This document shows positions 6,065-10,570 of a DNA stretch of 10,570 nucleotides, in pieces. Every line of letters starts with the position of its first letter. Positions within the stretch are counted from its first letter, which is position 1. The DNA comes from Victivallales bacterium (GTDB lineage: Bacteria; Verrucomicrobiota; Lentisphaeria; Oligosphaerales; Oligosphaeraceae): the NCBI GenBank assembly GCA_017431185.1, contig JAFRLP010000030.1, forward strand, positions 1-10,570, given 5' to 3'. A program made the translations under genes and the position numbers. The notes under the pieces were generated by a model. That model was not told the origin of the DNA and did no database searches. It worked only from the letters and a program-made list of their open reading frames with translations.

Positions 6065-6514
6065 TCAGACCACAAGGGAATTGCCAGGCCCGGCGCGTGC
6101 AAAGCTCTGCTTATGATAATCGCTGAAAATAACAGTGGACGTGTCGCCCGATGCCATCCGCCGCATGCGGATGGCAATGGGGACAAGGCATAGAGCGTCA
6201 GGCGGATATGGCTCGAACAGGCTTCGTCTGCAGGAATGCCCTCCGTTCCTTTTTCCTTGGATACAGGATTCGCCGGATTGTCTGTAATTGCCGTTTCCGT
6301 TCTTTTTTTGCCGAAGGTTCTGGGGTGGCCGCGAAAGCCCTCTCGCTTCGTCTTTTGCCGAAGAAAGGCCGGAACCATGTTTTCCGGCAAGCTCTGCTTT
6401 CTCCATGGACAGGGAAAAGAGGTCTGCCTGTACGCAAAAGCATCCCAGAAGGAACAGGCTTGCCATCACTGCTCCCAGGAAATTCCTGATTCTGCCTGCA
6501 ATGGATTGGGGCAT
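6065..6514 (-). CDS. Candidate secreted protein or lipoprotein, frame uncertain
   Basis: This encodes 149 residues if real. The N-terminus MPQSIAGRIRNFLGAVMASL, followed by FLLGCFCVQA, is a good signal peptide. A lipobox-like LLGC is at about residues 22-25, and a signal-peptidase-I-type site VQA|D at about 30/31. AGAGG lies 9 nt before this ATG (a second ATG is two codons earlier), and the stop of the preceding gene (6529) is only 14 nt upstream, so co-transcription and perhaps coupling are likely. Past residue 45 the chain becomes Gly/Asn/Arg/Lys-rich and low in complexity (QKKNGNGNYRQSGES), with no domain I recognise. The two other − strand frames are also open over part of this stretch, so a frameshift or an earlier end cannot be excluded. 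The signal peptide is the firm part. Confidence 0.4.
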   Translation of the reverse strand: MPQSIAGRIRNFLGAVMASLFLLGCFCVQADLFSLSMEKAELAGKHGSGLSSAKDEARGLSRPPQNLRQKKNGNGNYRQSGESCIQGKRNGGHSCRRSLFEPYPPDALCLVPIAIRMRRMASGDTSTVIFSDYHKQSFARAGPGNSLVV

Positions 6515-6528
6515 CTGCATGGTCCTCT

Positions 6529-7290
6529 CTATTTTTGGGAATCCAAATCGCCTGTTTCCGCCCGGTTCCTGAACAGAGCTATTAATTTGGCAATAACCGC
6601 GCTTCCCAGCAGAACAGCTATGAATACAAGCATCGCATGATTGACGGCCTTGTCCCCAAGACGGTCGGAGAGTTTGTCGCCAAGGAAGGCGAATCCCGCC
6701 ACCGTGGTCATGCAGGCGCTGGAGACCGTCAGGAGATTGGTCCAGAAACCCAGCCCCATCAGCTTCCCGAGGACGAACCCAATGTTCGGCCCTGTGCCTG
6801 TCAGCGGGAACAGGACAAAGATAAACACTCCGGGGATTCCAAACTTGACCCATGTGCGCCTCTGGCTTTGCGCGCCGCTCTGCGCCTTCTGGAAAAACGA
6901 TTTCAGCCCCGGCATATGGAAAAGGCCACGGCACGAAAGACTGAACAAAGCCGCAAAGCAGAAGACGAAAAACACGGCCAGCAGGCCATTGACGGCGATG
7001 TTGTCCCAGACGAGCATGGCGGGATGCTTCGCCCCCTGGAGAACTCCAAGGGCTGCGCCGCCAGTCAAATGCACGCCGACAATGGTCCAGACGTGCCTGT
7101 ACAGCACCCCCTCGCGCATGAAATGCAGATAAAATGCCTCCGCGAACAACAGTACAAGGGCCAGAATGGCTATTGCAAGCGCATAGAACTCTGGAGTTTT
7201 ACTCAGGACACGCCATTGGGGGAAGGACGGACGCTTTTCCCCCATGGCCTCCTCATTGTCAACCATCTCTCTATATGATTTGTTCTTCAT
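6529..7290 (-). CDS. Small multidrug export-type membrane protein (COG2426/PF06695 family)
   Basis: This encodes a 253-residue integral membrane protein. The core GIPGVFIFVLFPLTGTGPNI (about 151-170), followed by GFVLGKLMGL, matches the conserved 'FVxxPLPGTGaw.GaL' signature of the family named 'small multidrug export'. That transport role is poorly established, and the family is distantly reminiscent of DedA/VTT proteins. Hydrophobic segments lie at about 35-57, 65-86, 97-119, 150-177, 181-203 and 219-240. The N-terminal 30 residues are polar and charged. The start is not certain: ATG 7290 has no clear Shine-Dalgarno site, and ATG 7266 (MVDNEEAMGEK) or ATG 7245 are alternatives. The gene follows the antiporter by 32 nt on the same strand, which fits one operon. 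Its stop is 14 nt before the start chosen for the next candidate gene. Confidence 0.8.
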   Translation of the reverse strand: MKNKSYREMVDNEEAMGEKRPSFPQWRVLSKTPEFYALAIAILALVLLFAEAFYLHFMREGVLYRHVWTIVGVHLTGGAALGVLQGAKHPAMLVWDNIAVNGLLAVFFVFCFAALFSLSCRGLFHMPGLKSFFQKAQSGAQSQRRTWVKFGIPGVFIFVLFPLTGTGPNIGFVLGKLMGLGFWTNLLTVSSACMTTVAGFAFLGDKLSDRLGDKAVNHAMLVFIAVLLGSAVIAKLIALFRNRAETGDLDSQK

Positions 7291-7322
7291 GCCATACTGT
7301 CTTTTGATGGAAATGCATTTCC

Positions 7323-9458
7323 CTATACAAAAATACTTCGCAATATCTGCGGGCCCTCAATCTCACGAAGTGCATCCAGGTCCGGATATGCAAGCAGAAC
7401 CGAGGCCATGTGCGCTACATACTGAATATATGGGAACGCCCCTTCCTTGGGGCAAAGCGTCAGGATGACAATCTGTCCCCTCGCGGAGGAATCGCCATCC
7501 TGTCCATGGAATAGACCGACCGCGGAAATCAGCCGTGTGACCTGGGTGCTTCTGGCATGGGGGAAGGCAAGCCCCTTCTCCAGCACAGTCGAGGAGATGC
7601 GTTCCCGTATCTGGATGTCGTTGATGCACATCACCCGGTTCTTGACATAGCCGAGCCTGTGCAGATACAGCACCATTTCATTGATGGCCTCGTCGAAGTT
7701 CCGCGCCTGCAGATCCGTCAGGACGCAGTTTTCAGGAAGAATCTCCTCCAGAGGGCACTCGTTGTCGGCGAGATATGGAACGACTGGACCGCCCTTTGCC
7801 GACATCTTATGGAAGATGCCGCAGTCGTTGTTGAGATTTCTCCTGATCTTGTCGAAAACCTGGTGGATTTCCGCTATTGTCTCGGCGAATATGGCCTTGA
7901 CGACATAGGCGTCCCGGTCCTGACACTCAAGAATGATTGAATAGATGGAGTGGTCGCGGTCGTTTTCCAGCGACATCGTGAAGGAACTGCTGTCCTTCCT
8001 GAACTGGATGACCGTATTGTCATGGGAAAAGTCCGAGTGGCTGTATCCCTCCAGGACGTAATTCTCAATGACCTCCCTTGCCAGGAAATTCCTGACGGTC
8101 TGGGATTTGGAACTCCACGGGAAACGCGATGTGTTTGTGCTTGCGCTTTCCCGTCGCACGCCTTTCCCTCCCATGGCGAGAACCAGGGATAGGAGCGGAG
8201 GTGCGGCCAGGGTGGTGACCAGCGTCATGATCAGAGTTATGCCAAGCAGTCTTGAGTCCACTATTGGAACATCCTTTCCGTCAAGACGCATCATGGTGGT
8301 CGCACCGATTCCGGCGATGATCAACGCCACTTCGCCGCGCGGAATCATTCCAATGCCGATGCGCAATGCGCCGACAAGGTTGAAGTTCATGAATAGAGAC
8401 GGCAGCATGCATCCAATGACCTTGGCAAGCATGGCAAGTGCGCCGTAAAGCAGGCCGAAGTACAGTATCTGCCTGTCCGCTAGGACGCGGATGTCGACAA
8501 GCATCCCCATTACGACAAAGAAGACCGGCACCAGGAATGCGTATATCTCGCGAAGCCGCTCCTGCAGGACATAGGAAATGTCCGTGCGGCACAATCCAAG
8601 TCCGGCGCAGTATGCCCCGATGATCATCGCCAGCCCGCATTGCTCGAAAACGCCGGCGAGAAGCATTGCCGCGCCTATGCCGAGCATTGCGATGCTGGAG
8701 GGATTGTTGAATGACTTGAGCATCCGGGAGAAACTGCGCGCGCCTGCGATGCACAGCAAGGTAAAGGCCAGCCAGATCAAAATGCTCTTGCCGGAAATGA
8801 AGGCTATTTTTCTCCAGTCGACGCTCAGTGCATCGTTGCCGGAGCCTGATATGATGCCGATGACAACGGCCAGGCCGATGATGCCAAGCACGTCGTCTAT
8901 GACGGCTGCCGCCATGATGGACGAGCCTTCAGGCGTTTCCATGCTGTGCCTTTCCGACAGGATTCTGGCGGTGATTCCAACCGATGTCGCCGTGCAGAGG
9001 ATGCCAAGGAAGAGGCATCGCGGATCGGAGAACTGGGCATGAAGCAGAAGCATCCCTAGCAGATCGCCGAAAACGAAGGAAAGCACGACGCCGCCGATGC
9101 CTATGAATGTTCCTCCGAGCGAGTATTTCAGGAACATCTTGAGGTCTGTCTCCAGCCCCGACATGAACAGCAGGAGTATAGCGCCGAGAGTGGAAAGAAA
9201 ATACAGTTCTCCGCTGACGGGCACGGCGCAGCCTGGCTTGGGGACAGGGAACAGACCATTGGCGAACCCAGGCAACGGCAGGGGAATGGAACCCAGAAGA
9301 TAGGGACCGATAATAATTCCCAGAAGAAGCTCGCCAAGAACCGAGGGTATTTTGTGTTTTTTGAAGAAATGGCCGGCGAATTGCGCGGCAAAGACAATGA
9401 CGCCTACCTGAATCAGTGTGTACGCACTGTGGGTGGACACGGAAAGGGACTCGTCCAT
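7323..9458 (-). CDS. CPA2-type Na+/H+ antiporter (Kef/NapA-like) with C-terminal PTS EIIA domain
   Basis: This encodes 711 residues from MDESLSVSTHSAYTLIQVGV. Residues 12-425 form a sodium/proton exchanger domain of about 12 membrane segments. It includes KIPSVLGELLLGIIIGP (36-52), TATSVGITARILSE (156-169), the paired Asp residues of VIDDVLGI (Asp188/Asp189), typical of electrogenic CPA2 antiporters, and MIPRGEVALI (371-380). Residues about 445-560 form a cytoplasmic linker of unknown fold. Residues about 568-711 match a fructose/nitrogen-type PTS IIA domain: LTDLQARNFDEAINEMVLYL, then KGLAFPHARS with His634 at the phosphorylation position. By inference, phosphorylation or binding through this domain gates ion exchange. 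In-frame ATGs at 9503 and 9560 exist; I chose 9458 because it precedes the first helix directly. No Shine-Dalgarno site is evident at any of them. It leads the antiporter–COG2426 pair. Confidence 0.9.
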   Translation of the reverse strand: MDESLSVSTHSAYTLIQVGVIVFAAQFAGHFFKKHKIPSVLGELLLGIIIGPYLLGSIPLPLPGFANGLFPVPKPGCAVPVSGELYFLSTLGAILLLFMSGLETDLKMFLKYSLGGTFIGIGGVVLSFVFGDLLGMLLLHAQFSDPRCLFLGILCTATSVGITARILSERHSMETPEGSSIMAAAVIDDVLGIIGLAVVIGIISGSGNDALSVDWRKIAFISGKSILIWLAFTLLCIAGARSFSRMLKSFNNPSSIAMLGIGAAMLLAGVFEQCGLAMIIGAYCAGLGLCRTDISYVLQERLREIYAFLVPVFFVVMGMLVDIRVLADRQILYFGLLYGALAMLAKVIGCMLPSLFMNFNLVGALRIGIGMIPRGEVALIIAGIGATTMMRLDGKDVPIVDSRLLGITLIMTLVTTLAAPPLLSLVLAMGGKGVRRESASTNTSRFPWSSKSQTVRNFLAREVIENYVLEGYSHSDFSHDNTVIQFRKDSSSFTMSLENDRDHSIYSIILECQDRDAYVVKAIFAETIAEIHQVFDKIRRNLNNDCGIFHKMSAKGGPVVPYLADNECPLEEILPENCVLTDLQARNFDEAINEMVLYLHRLGYVKNRVMCINDIQIRERISSTVLEKGLAFPHARSTQVTRLISAVGLFHGQDGDSSARGQIVILTLCPKEGAFPYIQYVAHMASVLLAYPDLDALREIEGPQILRSIFV

Positions 9459-9578
9459 ACGCAGAAACCAGAATTTTTTAGGCTGGTGGCCAGCCTTGCC
9501 CATTGTGAAATGCGCCAGCGCCAAAGCACATGGCGCACAATGTCCCATCGCGGGGGACATGCGGTCGTCTATGCTGTC

Positions 9579-10007
9579 TTACACAGTCGGGCCTGCGCGG
9601 ACTTGAATATGGAATTGGGCGTCGCAAGGCAATGAGACCGCATTTTGAAAAATGCCGCGGTCATTCTTCACTGCCTGCAATTGAATGGATATATGCTCAC
9701 ATGACAATACTGCGTCTGAACCGGAAGCGAAATTCGTCCCGTCTTTCTGGCATTTGCGGCGGATTTTTTCCCCCAGTTGCTTTTCTGCCTTCCCTTTCTG
9801 AAGCAGAATGGAGACGCAACTATTGGAGACACAGCAATAACCACTTGTCAGTTCACAGGGTTGTTTGCCTTGAGGGGTGAATACATTGCTGCATGCCACG
9901 CTGGTCCCAAGCAAATAGACATAGCTGAAAGCGACGCAAAGCCACAGGAGACACCTGGAAGCGGTGTCCTTTTGTTTTGCGGCTGTTGATGTCGAGAACT
10001 TCAGCAT
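9579..10007 (-). CDS. Candidate Cys-rich secreted protein or lipoprotein, unknown function
   Basis: This encodes 142 residues if real. A Lys/Arg-containing N-terminus (MLKFSTSTAAKQKDTASR) is followed by a hydrophobic run (CLLWLCVAFSYVYLLGTSVA, residues about 19-38) and Cys39, giving TSVAC|SNVF. This could be a lipobox-like or signal-peptidase-I site. The next part is Cys-rich (QPCELTSGYCCVSNSCVS), then a charged helix-like stretch (QKGKAEKQLGEKIRRKCQK). The last third has no recognisable feature. No Shine-Dalgarno site is visible, as for the antiporter downstream. It is the first possible gene of the − strand block and lies 121 nt before the antiporter start. Other reading frames over this region are short. 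I cannot assign it to a family, and the alternative is non-coding upstream DNA of the antiporter. Confidence 0.4.
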   Translation of the reverse strand: MLKFSTSTAAKQKDTASRCLLWLCVAFSYVYLLGTSVACSNVFTPQGKQPCELTSGYCCVSNSCVSILLQKGKAEKQLGEKIRRKCQKDGTNFASGSDAVLSCEHISIQLQAVKNDRGIFQNAVSLPCDAQFHIQVRAGPTV

Positions 10008-10227
10008 ATTGTTATTGGCGGAACCGGAGAAATGAATGCATCCATGCTTCCGAGCCGTCGCCAGAAAACGCGACCTACAGAAAGCACAACATTAATATAA
10101 TATCAATCAACGGTTTTACAAAGCACAATAGCCGTTTTCCCTGCTTCTATTATGGCTGTTTGATTTGTTTGGACACAATCGCATTTTTCAACGTCAATTG
10201 GAAAACCCAAAGTGAACTGATAGTGTC
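10008..10227. other. AT-rich intergenic boundary, no gene seen
   Basis: This stretch separates the − strand chromosomal-type block from the + strand phage-like right block. It contains an AT-rich core near 10091-10103 with a perfect TATAAT on the + strand (10096-10101) and TATTAT on the − strand (10097-10102), but no well-spaced −35 on either strand. The 9-mer AAAGCACAA occurs twice (10081-10089 and 10120-10128), flanking the AT core. It may be an operator-like pair, but this is unproven. Divergent promoters are expected here from the gene layout. Confidence 0.3.
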
Positions 10228-10260
10228 TCTAGTTGGATGTCTGTCACAGACTGGCTGGAA
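10228..10260 (+). pseudogene. 3'-end remnant of a second copy of the 1539-1910 gene
   Basis: Reading + strand, the codons give SSWMSVTDWLE and a stop, compared with GGWTPVADWLE and a stop at 1877-1910. The last 18-nt block (GACTGGCTGGAATAGCCA, which includes the stop) is identical in both. Over the preceding 18 nt, all differences but one are transitions, turning GC into AT. An in-frame TGA occurs upstream at 10213-10215, and no start or body of the gene remains, so this is a truncated relic rather than a working gene. It continues into the second hairpin copy. Confidence 0.55.
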
Positions 10261-10276
10261 TAGCCATGCCGGCTGG

Positions 10277-10317
10277 ATTATTTCCTGAAACTGGAAAAGC
10301 TGCCAGTTTTGGGGAAT
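10277..10317 (+). repeat. Second, diverged copy of the 17-bp hairpin
   Basis: Arms about 10277-10293 and 10301-10317 correspond to the arms at 1925-1941 and 1947-1963; the loop is 7 nt instead of 5. There are three substitutions in the left arm and two in the right. Each converts a Watson-Crick pair to a G·U pair in + strand RNA, so all 17 pairs persist. The copy follows the gene relic at the same spacing as copy 1. Confidence 0.6.
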
Positions 10318-10343
10318 GGCCGCTAAAATACAGTTTTTCTTCC

Positions 10344-10392
10344 GCCTCCGGTCGGACTTTCAACTTCCTTTGTCTGGACGGAGGCTTTTTTT
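10344..10392 (+). terminator. Rho-independent terminator with large loop
   Basis: GCCTCCG (10344-10350) pairs with CGGAGGC (10379-10385), followed at once by seven T (10386-10392). The 28-nt loop is long for this class. It would end + strand transcription coming from the gene relic and hairpin just upstream, and isolates the RNA ligase gene that follows. Confidence 0.6.
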
Positions 10393-10451
10393 GTGCTCAA
10401 AATCACTTTTTTTCAAAATTCTTTCGACGGATTGCCCGAAAATCTTGAATG

Positions 10452-10512
10452 CATTGGTGACGGGGAAAGATGACCCCGCAGGACAACAACCAAGAAAGGA
10501 ACGTCACCAATG
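10452..10512 (+). promoter_or_regulatory. Start-codon hairpin in the RNA ligase leader
   Basis: An 11-bp perfect inverted repeat (10452-10462 with 10502-10512) has its right arm end on the ATG of the RNA ligase gene. The ribosome site (AAAGGA, 10495-10500) lies in the loop directly beside the stem. Folding would hide the start codon, so translation may depend on melting, on a ribosome, or on a binding protein. Confidence 0.5.
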
Positions 10513-10570
10513 AGAAAACTCGCATCCATCGCAACCATCGCAACTGCAGAGCCGATACCCGAAGCCGACC
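10510..10570 (+). CDS. RNA ligase, DRB0094 family, N-terminus only
   Basis: Only the first 20 codons are in the window: MRKLASIATIATAEPIPEAD. This opening matches the N-terminus I associate with DRB0094-type ATP-dependent RNA ligases (pattern MRKLASIxxIxxxxPIxxAD), which phages and mobile elements often carry for RNA repair, including ligation of cleaved tRNA. The catalytic KxDG motif would be beyond the window, so activity cannot be checked. AAAGGA (10495-10500) lies 9 nt before the ATG, and the start is the last codon of an 11-bp inverted repeat. The gene follows a terminator and is on the same strand as the left phage-type block, supporting a mobile-element origin. Confidence 0.6.
   Translation, partial: MRKLASIATIATAEPIPEAD

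Noticed and set aside
10233..10448. 71-aa + strand ORF across the second hairpin and terminator
   Set aside because: Its similarity to an alternative frame over the first hairpin only reflects the shared DNA repeat, and it reads through a terminator.
1..10570. CRISPR array, IS element or integrase
   Set aside because: No regularly spaced repeats, no transposase or integrase motifs and no terminal inverted repeats were seen.

Overview
The window joins two kinds of DNA. Its two ends (about 1-1963 and 10228-10570) carry short, GC-rich, + strand genes of phage or integrative-element type. The middle (about 1999-10007) carries six − strand genes or candidate genes of chromosomal type, with visibly lower GC. 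The host looks like a Gram-negative bacterium, possibly of the PVC group (Lentisphaerota/Verrucomicrobiota/Planctomycetota). This rests on the SecA variant (a long insert in the preprotein cross-linking domain, a DRQLRGRCARQGD motif VI and no zinc tail) and on a Kef/NapA-type antiporter fused to a PTS EIIA domain. The taxonomy is an inference of modest confidence.

Left phage-like block: the 3' end of a superfamily II helicase whose C-terminus is an SSB-like acidic tip (3-569); a conserved phage small protein (644-955) coupled by a TGATG overlap to another (955-1200); a two-helix mini membrane protein (1248-1391); a 147-nt non-coding stretch rich in complementary segments, including a tRNA-like T-arm followed by GCCA; and a 123-aa phage family protein (1539-1910). 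A perfect 17-bp hairpin follows (1925-1963).

Middle block, all − strand, in transcription order: a candidate secreted protein (10007-9579), a Na+/H+ antiporter with a C-terminal EIIA domain (9458-7323), a small-multidrug-export/COG2426 membrane protein (7290-6529), a candidate lipoprotein or secreted ORF of uncertain frame (6514-6065), a divergent SecA ATPase (5761-3017) and a Na+/Ca2+ exchanger (2931-1999). The theme is membrane transport and the cell envelope. The antiporter, COG2426 and lipoprotein genes are packed closely enough to be one operon. secA has its own roughly 300-nt leader with two hairpins.

Right phage-like block: a second, diverged copy of the last codons of the 1539-1910 gene plus its hairpin (10228-10319), a rho-independent terminator (10344-10392), and the first 20 codons of a DRB0094-type RNA ligase (10510 onward). 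The start codon of the ligase lies inside an 11-bp stem.

The most interesting points are: the direct repeat that brackets 8.3 kb of chromosomal-type genes; the hairpin whose five substitutions all keep pairing in + strand RNA only; the possible structured RNA at 1400-1507; the start-codon hairpin of the RNA ligase; and the SSB-like tip on the helicase. All folds were found by eye, without energy calculations.
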